From positions 1 to 28,157 of IMG/VR virus record IMGVR_UViG_3300030103_003250: a stretch of 28,157 bases of DNA; one strand, given 5' to 3'. This DNA is from a virus. Positions 13,704 through 22,330 of this stretch are shown in pieces (within the stretch, counting starts at the first letter, position 1; each line of letters starts with the position of its first letter). The notes beneath the pieces are model-generated. The model made no database searches and was not told the origin of the DNA. It worked only from the letters and a program-made list of their open reading frames with translations. The translations under genes and the position numbers were made by a program.

Positions 13704-15626
13704 ATGCTTCAAAAACTTAATTTTAAACCAGGATTTGACAAACAAGTCACAGAATCAGGAGCTGAGTCTATGTGGACAGACGGAGATTTTGTTAGATTTA
13801 GGTATGGACTGCCTGAAAAAATAGGTGGTTGGAGTCAACTAACTACTAATAACAAAACTTTGCCAGGAGTAGCAAGAGCACAACATGCTTTTAGTAGTAT
13901 TGCCGGTGAAAAATATGTAGCAATTGGTACGTCTCAAGGTTTATTTTTATACTATAACGAAGAATTTTTTGACATCACTCCTTTAGATGATGATGTTATT
14001 ACAGGAGCTACCTTTGATGCATCGACGGGTTCTCCAACAGTTACTGTAAATAAAGTATCTCATGGATTACAAAATGGTAGATACGTAAAATTTAGTTCAG
14101 TCACAGTTCCAACAGGATCAGGTTATGCTATAGCTGATTTTACAGACAATACTTTTGAAGTATTAAATAAATCTAATAATACCTTTCAAATTACAATGCC
14201 TTCTAATTCAGCTGGAACTACATCCGGCACTGGTTCTGCACAAATTGATCCGTATGAAATTGTTGGTCCTACTTTTCAAACTGCTGGTTTAGGTTGGGGT
14301 ACATCTACGTGGGGATCAAGCACATGGGGAACGGCAAGCTCAACAAGTAATGTAATTCTAGATCCAGGTATTTGGAGTTTAGACAACTTTGGTCAAATAT
14401 TAATTGCTACAATAAATAACGGTAAAACATTTACTTGGAATGCAGGAGCTGTAAGTCCAAGAAGTACACGAGCAACAGTAATGACAGGTGCTCCTACCAA
14501 ATCAAGATTAACTCAAGTATCCGATAGAGATAGACATGTGTTTCATTTTGGAACTGAAACAACTATTGGTGACTCAACAACTCAAGATCCAATGTTTATA
14601 AGATTCTCTAATCAAGAAGATTTTAATACCTATCAGCCAACATCTACCAATACTGCAGGTACTTTTAGAGTGGATAAAGGTAATGAAATTATGGGAGCTA
14701 TTTCAGGTAAAGATTATACATTAGTTTTAACAGATACGTCTGCATATGTAATTCAATTCGTTGGTCCACCATTTACTTTTTCTGTAAGACAAGTTGGCAC
14801 TAACTGTGGATTGATTGGACAGAACGCAATAAGTTATTCTGACGGTAAAGTATTTTGGATGTCAGGCGAAGGTGGTTTTTTTGTTTTTGATGGTACTGTA
14901 AAAAGTATACCTTGTTTAGTAGAAGACTTTGTATTTACAACTAATGGAGATCATTTAGGAATTAACTATAGTTCAAATCAATTAGTATATGCAGAACATA
15001 ATTCTTTGTATACAGAGATTAACTGGTTCTATCCTAAAGCAGGTTCTTCTCAAATAGATAGATGTGTTACTTATAATTACACAGAAAATTTATGGACTAC
15101 AAGTTCGTTAGCCAGAACTAGTTACATAGATCAAGGTGTTTTTGATTTACCTTTTGCTACTGAATATAATAAAACAGCGCTACCTAATTTTCCTATACAG
15201 GGTATTACAGCAACGTATGGAGCATCTACATACTACGAACATGAAAAAGGAGTGGATCAAATTAACAGTTCAGGTACAACGTCAATTGATGCATTTATAC
15301 AATCTGGAGATTTTGATATAACTAATACTAACAACATAGCTAATCTAGCTGGAGATGGAGAATTTATTATGTCAGTTAAAAGATTTATTCCAGACTTTCA
15401 ACTGTTAGAAGGTAATTCTAAAATTACTTTGCTTATAAATGATTATCCTAACAACACTGCCTCTAGTTCACCTCTTGGACCATTTACCGTTACTTCAACT
15501 ACAGACAAAGTAAATACGCGGGCACGAGGAAGATTAGTAGCACTTAAAATAGAAAACGATGCAGTCGGAGAAACTTGGCGTTATGGAACTTTTAGATTAG
15601 ATGCAAAACCAGATGGAAGAAGATAA
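13704..15626 (+). CDS. Tail nozzle / hub protein, P22 gp10-like
   Basis: A 640-aa beta-rich protein. The opening MLQKLNFKPGFDKQVTESGA, then MWTDGDFVRFRYGLPEKIGGW, is the hallmark of a large marine and enterobacterial phage family of nozzle/tail-hub proteins that close the short tail and retain packaged DNA. The middle has propeller-like motifs (RDRHVFHFG; GKVFWMSGEGGFFVFDG). An extra domain at about 105-180 (SHGLQNGRYVKFS, then NNTFQITMP) is a mobile beta module also seen in other phage structural proteins. A second beta domain lies near the C-terminus. No Shine-Dalgarno is evident. It follows the adaptors in function but is displaced from them by fibres and the oxygenase cassette. Confidence 0.75.
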   Translation: MLQKLNFKPGFDKQVTESGAESMWTDGDFVRFRYGLPEKIGGWSQLTTNNKTLPGVARAQHAFSSIAGEKYVAIGTSQGLFLYYNEEFFDITPLDDDVITGATFDASTGSPTVTVNKVSHGLQNGRYVKFSSVTVPTGSGYAIADFTDNTFEVLNKSNNTFQITMPSNSAGTTSGTGSAQIDPYEIVGPTFQTAGLGWGTSTWGSSTWGTASSTSNVILDPGIWSLDNFGQILIATINNGKTFTWNAGAVSPRSTRATVMTGAPTKSRLTQVSDRDRHVFHFGTETTIGDSTTQDPMFIRFSNQEDFNTYQPTSTNTAGTFRVDKGNEIMGAISGKDYTLVLTDTSAYVIQFVGPPFTFSVRQVGTNCGLIGQNAISYSDGKVFWMSGEGGFFVFDGTVKSIPCLVEDFVFTTNGDHLGINYSSNQLVYAEHNSLYTEINWFYPKAGSSQIDRCVTYNYTENLWTTSSLARTSYIDQGVFDLPFATEYNKTALPNFPIQGITATYGASTYYEHEKGVDQINSSGTTSIDAFIQSGDFDITNTNNIANLAGDGEFIMSVKRFIPDFQLLEGNSKITLLINDYPNNTASSSPLGPFTVTSTTDKVNTRARGRLVALKIENDAVGETWRYGTFRLDAKPDGRR

Positions 15627-15790
15627 TGGCTAAAATAACTAATTACATACCTGAACCTCAACCAGAATATAGTCCTGAAAACCAAAGACAAATACTTGAG
15701 TCATTAACTACATTACAAAATCAACTTAATTTTTCTTTTCAAAATGACTTGAAAGAAGAAATAGATGCATATAACTACTTTCTATCATGA
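15626..15790 (+). CDS. 54-aa conserved-type small phage protein
   Basis: A short gene starting in the nozzle stop codon (TAATG) and ending in an ATGA overlap with the next gene, so it fills the gap exactly. The product (MAKITNYIPEPQPEYSPENQ, then a helix with LTTLQNQLNFSF and a DAYNYFLS end) is soluble, with a Pro-rich N-terminus and an amphipathic helix. Perfect overlaps at both ends argue strongly that it is translated. Small proteins of this look occur beside nozzle genes in marine phages, by memory. A small tail accessory or assembly factor is plausible. Confidence 0.7.
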   Translation: MAKITNYIPEPQPEYSPENQRQILESLTTLQNQLNFSFQNDLKEEIDAYNYFLS

Positions 15791-16137
15791 CAATACAGTA
15801 TAAAAATCAAGGTTTTAAACAAGCTGATACGGCTAAAGCAACGGTGCTTACCTGTCCTACTGATGCAACTATAATAGTAAAAAGTGTTTATTGTGCAAAC
15901 AATGATGCATCTTCAGCTATTGTAGTAAACATGAATTTTGTTGACTCATCAGATTCTAGCACTGAGTATGAATTTTTTAGAGATGACGTAGCAGCTAAGT
16001 CGCAAGTAAATGCCTCACCTCAAGGCTTGAATTTAGAAGCAGGAGATGCTATAACTGTGCAAGCAGCTACAGGCAGTAATAAAATACAAGGCCTAATAAG
16101 TTATGCTTTAATAGACAGGTCACAACAGAATGGATGA
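15787..16137 (+). CDS. Small beta-sandwich virion protein
   Basis: A 116-aa protein. It begins MTIQYKNQGFKQADTAK, with beta segments ATVLTCPTDATIIVKSVYCAN and GLNLEAGDAITVQA, and ends GLISYALIDRS. The layout (N-terminal strand, central hydrophobic strands, L..GD.I.V...) is that of small accessory structural proteins in marine phages and resembles the product at 897-1220. No signal peptide or membrane helix. Translationally coupled at both ends: ATGA with the 54-aa gene and an 8-bp overlap with the following gene. Probably a minor tail or head component; no specific role can be given. Confidence 0.55.
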   Translation: MTIQYKNQGFKQADTAKATVLTCPTDATIIVKSVYCANNDASSAIVVNMNFVDSSDSSTEYEFFRDDVAAKSQVNASPQGLNLEAGDAITVQAATGSNKIQGLISYALIDRSQQNG

Positions 16138-16354
16138 TATATTAAAAATTGATTGTACAACAACAATAGTTCTAAGAAATACTAGAACTAATAAAGTATA
16201 TAAAGATGAATCAGAGAAAGATGCCGATATAGCTGATCCTAACACTGAGACAGTTGCAGATCATATTGCACAAGATCTTACAGTGGTAGTATCACCGAAA
16301 GGTTTAAACATGTTACAGAAAGCAATGAATGATAATAAGAAATCAAACACCTAA
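16130..16354 (+). CDS. 74-aa conserved marine-phage protein
   Basis: A small soluble protein beginning MDDILKIDCTTTIVLRNTRT, with a KVYKDESEKDADIADPNTET segment, then DHIAQDLTVVVSPKGL and a basic tail. The pattern of a strand, K-V-Y, an acidic helix, D.NT.T, HI.QD..V.V is one I associate with many marine phages, always without a known function. It overlaps the upstream gene by 8 bp and the glycosyltransferase by 26 bp. Such long overlap suggests co-translation. A virion or accessory protein is the best guess. Confidence 0.6.
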   Translation: MDDILKIDCTTTIVLRNTRTNKVYKDESEKDADIADPNTETVADHIAQDLTVVVSPKGLNMLQKAMNDNKKSNT

Positions 16355-17276
16355 AGGTGGAACTGAATTACAATTAGAATTTTTAAATAAATACGTAGAT
16401 AAAAAATTATTAGATCAAGTTCAAATCTGTACTTCTATACCAGGTAAAATTCCACTAGATCCTAACAAAGTAAATATACTTTGGCAAAAAAATTCATACG
16501 ACCAACCTAATTTATATCCTTGGTTTAAAAATAAAGCTAATCATCATAGATACGATTGGTATGTATTTAATAGTCATTGGAACCATGAAAAATTTAGAAT
16601 GATGTTTGGTCTACCTACTGAAAAATGTATAGTCATTAAAAATGGTATAGAGAAAATAGAACAATCAAAACCTTATGTAAAAGGACAACCTATAAAAATA
16701 ATACATCAAAATACTCCTTGGAGAGGTTTATCTGTTTTACTAGGTGCAATGCAGTTAATTAAAAACCCATTAATTACTTTAGATGTATATTCTTCTTGTG
16801 AAGTTTATGGCAAAGATTTTATGGAAAAAAATGACCATAATTATAAAGCACTTTATGATCAAGCAGAGTCTTTACCTAATGTAAATTACATTGGTTATAA
16901 GTCTAATGAGTACCTTAGAGAAAATATAAAAAATTATAATATGTATGTATATCCAAGTATATTTGAAGAAACTTCATGTATATCTTTACTAGAAGCAATG
17001 TCAGCGGGACTTTACAGCATTGTGACAAACTATGGAGCTCTATTTGAAACAGGCGCAGAATTTCCAATGTACATTCCGTATGACAGTGACTACAAAGCTT
17101 TATCTGAAAAATTTGCTTATGGAATTGACGCTGCTGCTCAAACACTTCATGAAAAAGTAATACAAGATCATTTAACTACTCAATCTAACTATGCTCAGTT
17201 TTATTATTCTTGGAATAAACAAGCTACCTCATGGACTAGATTTTTACAGGGAGCAATTAATGTCAAAGCCAAATGA
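16329..17276 (+). CDS. Glycosyltransferase, GT4-like (GT-B fold)
   Basis: A 315-aa enzyme. The N-terminal GG loop (TPKGGTELQ at 7-15) is right at the start, so the ATG at 16329 is supported even though it overlaps the previous gene. An NG motif (VIKNGIEKI near 102-110) precedes the C-terminal Rossmann domain, which contains YPSIFEETSCISLLEAMSAG with the nucleotide-sugar E-x7-E pair E214 and E222. The N-terminal domain is short compared with bacterial GT4 enzymes (usually 350 aa or more). It likely transfers a sugar from a nucleotide donor; the acceptor could be virion protein, host surface glycan or modified DNA. Coupled to the GT-A gene downstream (17-bp overlap). Confidence 0.75.
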   Translation: MIIRNQTPKGGTELQLEFLNKYVDKKLLDQVQICTSIPGKIPLDPNKVNILWQKNSYDQPNLYPWFKNKANHHRYDWYVFNSHWNHEKFRMMFGLPTEKCIVIKNGIEKIEQSKPYVKGQPIKIIHQNTPWRGLSVLLGAMQLIKNPLITLDVYSSCEVYGKDFMEKNDHNYKALYDQAESLPNVNYIGYKSNEYLRENIKNYNMYVYPSIFEETSCISLLEAMSAGLYSIVTNYGALFETGAEFPMYIPYDSDYKALSEKFAYGIDAAAQTLHEKVIQDHLTTQSNYAQFYYSWNKQATSWTRFLQGAINVKAK

Positions 17277-18195
17277 ACCAATATGGTTTAATACAGATAA
17301 AGCAGTAACGCCTAACGAAGATACTTATCAAACAATTAAAACTAATAAAGTAGATTCAGAAAATGTTACAGAAATAAATATAGGAGAACAATCTCCTTAT
17401 AGAGTAATGGTATGTACTCCATGTCATAGTGATGTTAGTATGCATTATTGTCAAGCTGTTTTAAAATTTCAACAAGCATGTTGGGCTAAAAAAATACAAG
17501 TTAGTTTTACATTATTGAAATCATCTCTCGTTACACAAGGTAGAAATTTATGTGTTGCTGAGATGTTAAGTCATGAAGATAACTATACCCATCTTTTATT
17601 TATTGATTCTGATATTGATTTTAACTCTGAAACTATTTTTAAAATGTTAGATTTTGACAAAGATATAATTAGTGTTCCTTACCCTATGAAAATACTGAGT
17701 TGGGATAAAATATGGAGAAGACTTAATTTAAAAGAAAATGCAGTTACTAACGCTAATGATTTAGCTAAAGCGGGTTTTACCTTTCCAGTTAAAATAGAGG
17801 ATCCTAATTCAATAACCGTGGACCGAGGACTTATGGAGATAACTCATGCACCTACTGGATGTATGTTAATTAAAAGAGAAGTGTTTGAAAAAATGATTAA
17901 AGAATATCCTCATTTAGAAATATTTCAACCAACCAATATTAATGGTAAAGAAGAGAAAAAAGATAATATGTACAATTTATTTGATACACTTCATGACCCT
18001 GTTACTAAACGTTACTTTGGAGAAGACTTTGGATTCTGTCAAAGGTGGGTAGATATAGGAGGTAAGGTGTACGCCTATATAAATGAGTACATAACACATG
18101 TAGGAGAATACTCTTATTGTGGTCGTTTTAGAGATGATTTAGAACAAGCAACAAAGCCTGTCAAAGCAGTTGACGAGTCTAAAAAAATCAAATAA
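17260..18195 (+). CDS. Glycosyltransferase-like protein, GT-A type, marine-phage family
   Basis: A 311-aa protein. The start at 17260 is preferred because a GGGAG ribosome site lies 6 nt upstream; the in-frame ATG at 17191 would lengthen the overlap with the GT4 gene. After a 48-residue lead, RVMVCTPCHSDVSMHYC begins a GT-A-like domain. The DxD motif is HLLFIDSDIDF (D116, D118), preceded by SLVTQGRNLCVAEML. Later elements are APTGCMLIKREVF, GEDFGFCQRW (catalytic-type acidic residues near 255-256) and a late metal-type His in THVGEY (H280). Phage proteins of this type are usually annotated as glycosyltransferases without known substrate. Together with the GT4 gene it suggests a two-step glycan. 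Confidence 0.72.
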   Translation: MSKPNEPIWFNTDKAVTPNEDTYQTIKTNKVDSENVTEINIGEQSPYRVMVCTPCHSDVSMHYCQAVLKFQQACWAKKIQVSFTLLKSSLVTQGRNLCVAEMLSHEDNYTHLLFIDSDIDFNSETIFKMLDFDKDIISVPYPMKILSWDKIWRRLNLKENAVTNANDLAKAGFTFPVKIEDPNSITVDRGLMEITHAPTGCMLIKREVFEKMIKEYPHLEIFQPTNINGKEEKKDNMYNLFDTLHDPVTKRYFGEDFGFCQRWVDIGGKVYAYINEYITHVGEYSYCGRFRDDLEQATKPVKAVDESKKIK

Positions 18196-18251
18196 AGTAC
18201 AACTTTTACAGGATTTCTACGCCTGCTTAACAGTATAAATATATTTAAATT

Positions 18252-19967
18252 ATGGCGATATCTAGATCTTTAATGAACAGACAATTACAAGCAGACGGTG
18301 GAATAATGCAAGTTGCACCCAGAGAGAAATTTGGCTTAGGTAGTAAACTTAAAAAGTTTGTTAGAAAAATTATACCTAATGAAGTAGCAGAAATTGCAAC
18401 AAAAGCAGCACCATTCGTTGCACCATTCAACCCGGCAGTTGCAGCAGCAATGTCAGGACTTGGTAGTTTTGATAAAACAGGACGTCTTGGAGACTCTTTA
18501 AAATCTGCTGCTTTAAATTATGGACTTGGCCAAGCTGCAAGATACGCAGGCGGTGCAGGATTTCAAGGCAATCCTTTTGCTGCAGATGGCGGAGCATTTA
18601 GAGGTGGATTAGAAGGATTTAAAGCAGGATTTAGTTCTCCTTTTGGAGCTCAAACAGGATTTAAATTAGGAGAACCAATTGGAGAAGTTCAAGGTCTTGA
18701 TACTACAATTCCTAAACAAAAACCTAATGTTTTATCAATTAATGATGATGTTGTATCTTCTGGAGGATCTGCAATGGATTCATTTAAGTCCATTGTAAGT
18801 TTTGATACATCTCCAACACAAAAAACAGATGCAGCATTTGATCTTTTAAAAAGAGGAAGTAAAGCTTTATTTACAAATAAAGATGGGTCTATTGACAAAG
18901 CCGCAGTAATGGCAGCAGCAACCGCTGCAGCATCTTATGCGGAGGCTTTAGCTTTAGCTAAAGATCAAGGGGTTGATCTAACAGAAGAAGAGTATAACCA
19001 AGCACAAGCAGATGAAAAAAAAGAAGAGTATGCAGGTTACTTACAAAATTTCTTTGGTGGTAGAAAAGACGGTGGCAGAATAGGATTCGAGTCTGGTGCT
19101 AACGAAATAATAAAAACACAATTACTAGAAGAGATTATGCCTGAACAAGATGGTGAGGAAATGATTATAATCATGACAGAAGATGGTCCAGTAAGAGTTA
19201 AAAAATCTGATTACGAATCAATGCCTGGAATGTTTATGGATACTACTACAGGATTCGGTGCTAACATTAAAAGAGTAGATAGAAAATTTGGTTCACCAAA
19301 AGAAGGTGAGTCGGAAATAGGTATTATGTCAATCGACGTTGAAGCAGGTGACGATGAAGACATGGAAGATATGGATATGGCTGCAGGTATTAATTTTAGC
19401 AGACAAGAAAAATCATATTTATTTAGAAGACTTGGTGGTGCTGGTGGATCAGATAGATCTTACACTATGCCTAACCTGTACAGAATATTAAGTAACCCTG
19501 GTAAATATCCAGAAGATGCAGCAGTGTTAAAAGAAATTGCTGTTATGGGTCTTGGTAAAAAAGACGGCGGAAGAATAGGTTACGCTAAAGGTGCTAACAG
19601 AGTATCAGAACTATTAATTTTAAGAGATGAAAAAATTAGTCAAGGAGAAGATGTATCTGACATTGAAGCAGAGATATTTCAATTAACAGGTAAAACATTT
19701 AGATCAGTGGGTGGTATAAGTGATATACCAACAGGTAAGATTAGAAAAAATAATGCTGGTGTAGTTGAAAGAGACTACAGAGATGAAGGTGGTTTTGTAC
19801 CAGTCGGTATTAAAGAAAGAGCCGATGATGTACCCGCTATGTTATCTAAAAATGAATTTGTAATGACTGCTGATGCTGTACGTGGTATAGGTAATGGTAG
19901 TGTCGAAGAAGGTTCTAAAAAATTATACAACACAATGAAAAAAGCAGAACAAGTAGGTAAAGCATAA
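18252..19967 (+). CDS. Internal virion / ejection-type protein with DGGRIG motifs
   Basis: A 571-aa protein. A basic N-terminus (SKLKKFVRKIIP near 31-42) precedes an Ala/Gly-rich helical region. Two copies of a short motif, KDGGRIGFESGAN (272-284) and KDGGRIGYAKGAN (437-449), divide the chain. Further DGG elements occur at 15-17 and 112-114. An acidic stretch, GDDEDMEDMDM, lies at 366-376. The C-terminus (GGFVPVGIKERADDVPAML, then SKNEFVMTADAVRGIG) is a block found at the end of many phage internal or tail proteins. It begins the five-gene set after a 56-bp gap lacking a Shine-Dalgarno. DNA-ejection or internal scaffolding is inferred from context. Confidence 0.6.
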   Translation: MAISRSLMNRQLQADGGIMQVAPREKFGLGSKLKKFVRKIIPNEVAEIATKAAPFVAPFNPAVAAAMSGLGSFDKTGRLGDSLKSAALNYGLGQAARYAGGAGFQGNPFAADGGAFRGGLEGFKAGFSSPFGAQTGFKLGEPIGEVQGLDTTIPKQKPNVLSINDDVVSSGGSAMDSFKSIVSFDTSPTQKTDAAFDLLKRGSKALFTNKDGSIDKAAVMAAATAAASYAEALALAKDQGVDLTEEEYNQAQADEKKEEYAGYLQNFFGGRKDGGRIGFESGANEIIKTQLLEEIMPEQDGEEMIIIMTEDGPVRVKKSDYESMPGMFMDTTTGFGANIKRVDRKFGSPKEGESEIGIMSIDVEAGDDEDMEDMDMAAGINFSRQEKSYLFRRLGGAGGSDRSYTMPNLYRILSNPGKYPEDAAVLKEIAVMGLGKKDGGRIGYAKGANRVSELLILRDEKISQGEDVSDIEAEIFQLTGKTFRSVGGISDIPTGKIRKNNAGVVERDYRDEGGFVPVGIKERADDVPAMLSKNEFVMTADAVRGIGNGSVEEGSKKLYNTMKKAEQVGKA

Positions 19968-20854
19968 TGGCAGATACAACTACATATACTAGACGAGCTC
20001 CGTATATTGAAGGCGCTCAAGAAAATTATATTGATTTATTAACACAACAAGTTGGTAGAGCTCCAGGCACTGCTGGTGTACCAACTTTAGGGGAACTCGG
20101 ACCACAGATTGCAGGTCAAAACGTTTTAACTCAGGCTGCTCAACAACAAGCAGCGACTCAAGCAGGGTTAGGTCAATTAAGTTTTGGAGCAGATGGAGCT
20201 GTTACAGGTGTGGGTGCTGGAACAGGAGTTGCGGGATACCAACCTTTTTTAGATCAAGCAGCAGCTTATTCAGGTCCACAAGCTTTTCAATCTTTTATGT
20301 CCCCTTATCAACAACAGGTAATAGATACCACTCTACAAGAATTTGATACTCAGACCGCACAAGGTGTGCCACAACTTGCAGCGAACGCTATCAACGCTGG
20401 AGCTTTTGGTGGAGGTAGAGAAGGTGTGGCTCAAGCTCAGTATGCATCTGATGCTGCACAAAATAGAGCTTTACTACAAGCAAAATTATTAGGTCAAGGT
20501 TTCACTCAAGCAAATCAATTAGCACAAAATGCATTTGATCAGCAAAGAAATTTAGCATCACTACAACCATCATTAGCGGCTTCAGGTGTACAACAATTAG
20601 GTGCAGCCGGTACAGGAAACTTAGCTTACCAACAAGCACAATTAGATGCAGCACAACAAAGAGCACAATTAGCGTACAATGAACCATTAAGTAGACTTAA
20701 TGCTTTTGGATCAGGGATAGCAGCTCAAGTAAGTGGAGCACCAACAACTACAACTACAACTACTTTGGGTGGAGCAGGAACTGTTGGACCATTATCACAA
20801 GCGTTATCTGCTGGATTAAGTGCTTATGGTTTAGGAAGTATTTTTGGAGGTTAA
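19967..20854 (+). CDS. Internal virion / DNA-ejection protein
   Basis: A 295-aa Ala/Gln-rich protein. Key features are FMSPYQQQVIDTTLQEFD (105-122), then GAFGGGREGVAQAQY, followed by long Gln/Ala-rich helices with AQLDAAQQRAQLAY. This Y-Q-Q-x-V-(I/V)-D / GAFGG-x-R block is typical of ejection proteins in pelagiphages and other podoviruses. It ends with a Thr run and a glycine-rich LSAGLSAYGLGSIFGG tail that could insert into membranes. It starts in the stop codon of the previous gene (TAATG). A role crossing the cell envelope during DNA entry is expected by analogy with T7 gp14 or P22 gp7/16/20. Confidence 0.65.
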   Translation: MADTTTYTRRAPYIEGAQENYIDLLTQQVGRAPGTAGVPTLGELGPQIAGQNVLTQAAQQQAATQAGLGQLSFGADGAVTGVGAGTGVAGYQPFLDQAAAYSGPQAFQSFMSPYQQQVIDTTLQEFDTQTAQGVPQLAANAINAGAFGGGREGVAQAQYASDAAQNRALLQAKLLGQGFTQANQLAQNAFDQQRNLASLQPSLAASGVQQLGAAGTGNLAYQQAQLDAAQQRAQLAYNEPLSRLNAFGSGIAAQVSGAPTTTTTTTLGGAGTVGPLSQALSAGLSAYGLGSIFGG

Positions 20855-20857
20855 ATA

Positions 20858-22321
20858 ATGTATTTTAAAAGACCATCCTTTAGAAGAGGCGGATCAACTG
20901 GTATAGAACAACTTACACCTAGAGTAAAAGCTAACATGGGTTTTCCTAACTTTGGTATAAGTTATGCGGACGGTGAACCTCAAGTTTTAAAAATGAGATC
21001 TCGTCCTCGAAAAGAAGGTAAAGGTATATTGGATTTGATATTAGGAGAGAGATATACAGATCCTAATTATGTTTCACCTTTTTTAAAACCAGACTCGCCT
21101 TTCTTTTCTAACAAGACAGGTTTTGAGTTTTTAACACCAGGTGGCAGTACAGGTAGCACTACTTTCATGACTAGTGAAGGTCCAAAGGTTGTTGAAAATA
21201 TTGAAGACATTAAAATAACATCAGACTCTGATGATTTAAAAGATACCGCAGTAACTGGTGTAGTAAGACCAGGACGTGGAGTTTCTTATGATGTAAAAGA
21301 AACTGAAATAGATACTACGGGTGCAGGTACAGGTGCAAACAAAGAAGATATTTTAACAAGTGAACTTTCTATGAAAGATGCAATTAGTGATGAAGTAGAT
21401 ATTCTTAAAGACTTATTAAAAAACACTGGAATGAGCAAAGGTGAAAAAGCTTTACTACTTTCTAAAGCTATTGGAACTCCAGGAACAATAAAAGATAAAT
21501 TAGATGTGGGTGCTAAAGAAGCTCTTAAATATAAAGCAGAAGAAAGAAAACAAGACAAGGCTATAATTTTAACTGCGTATAAAAATTACAAAGCTACGGA
21601 GTTAGCGAACGGTAAAAAGAATGACAAACAAAAACAAGTTGAAACATACGTAAATTTAAAGAGACAAGCAGGAGATAAAAGACCACAAAGAGAATTAGAA
21701 CTTGAGGCTATTGAAGTAGTTTACAAACCGAGAACAATATCTCCCGCTGATGCTAACGTAGAAATAGGTGCAGCAGAGTTTAGAACAGCAGGTGGTGCAA
21801 CAAGAGTAGGACAATTACAGGCGGACATTGCAAAATATTCAAAAAATTTAAATTTAAAAGGAGCTAAAGAAAAAGTGGAACAAGCAAAAGCTGAATTAAC
21901 TTTATTAGCAAAATCCTTAAGTGCGGCAGGAGCAGAAAAATTAATAGATCTTTATAATCTTAGAGAATATTTACAAGATGGTGGCAGAGTCAAAAGAGCA
22001 ATTGGTACTCCAGAAACAGGAGAGACTGATATAAGTGTAGTAGATGAAAGTATTGTTACTCCTACAGGAGAAGAAAAAATTGAAGCGACTGAAGTAACTG
22101 CTGCAGAAAATGTAGACCCCATGCAAGAAGTACCTGTTATGGATTTTTCTACATTAAGAAATAGATTACCAAAAGAAATAACAGACGACATTGTACAGCT
22201 ATTGGCTAACAGCAAAGAAGCTTTACAAGATTTTTATTATTTAAATAATCAACAAGATGTCAGTCGATTTAATACCAAGTACGGAGTTAATTTAATATTA
22301 CCACCATCGGTATTGGCATAG
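20858..22321 (+). CDS. Internal virion protein, function unknown
   Basis: A 487-aa protein preceded by a strong ribosome site (GGAGGT). The N-terminus (MYFKRPSFRRGGSTGIEQL) is basic and Gly-containing. The centre is charged and helical (K/E-rich, about 160-390), and a LQDGGRVKRAIG element echoes the DGGRIG motif of the first gene in this set. An acidic, Thr/Val-rich segment (ETDISVVDESIVTPTGEEK) follows, ending in a compact helix. No catalytic motif or membrane segment. Context and shared DGGR motif support an internal virion role; I recognise no family. Confidence 0.55.
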   Translation: MYFKRPSFRRGGSTGIEQLTPRVKANMGFPNFGISYADGEPQVLKMRSRPRKEGKGILDLILGERYTDPNYVSPFLKPDSPFFSNKTGFEFLTPGGSTGSTTFMTSEGPKVVENIEDIKITSDSDDLKDTAVTGVVRPGRGVSYDVKETEIDTTGAGTGANKEDILTSELSMKDAISDEVDILKDLLKNTGMSKGEKALLLSKAIGTPGTIKDKLDVGAKEALKYKAEERKQDKAIILTAYKNYKATELANGKKNDKQKQVETYVNLKRQAGDKRPQRELELEAIEVVYKPRTISPADANVEIGAAEFRTAGGATRVGQLQADIAKYSKNLNLKGAKEKVEQAKAELTLLAKSLSAAGAEKLIDLYNLREYLQDGGRVKRAIGTPETGETDISVVDESIVTPTGEEKIEATEVTAAENVDPMQEVPVMDFSTLRNRLPKEITDDIVQLLANSKEALQDFYYLNNQQDVSRFNTKYGVNLILPPSVLA

Positions 22322-22330
22322 GAGGATTCC

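Noticed and set aside
17191-17259. Upstream in-frame start of the GT-A gene
   Set aside because: It overlaps conserved-length GT4 sequence and lacks a ribosome site, whereas the ATG at 17260 has GGGAG upstream.
18205-18239. TTTACA and TATAAA before the 571-aa gene, as a promoter
   Set aside because: The spacer is 23 bp, too long for a sigma70-type promoter, and no alternative -35 has acceptable spacing.
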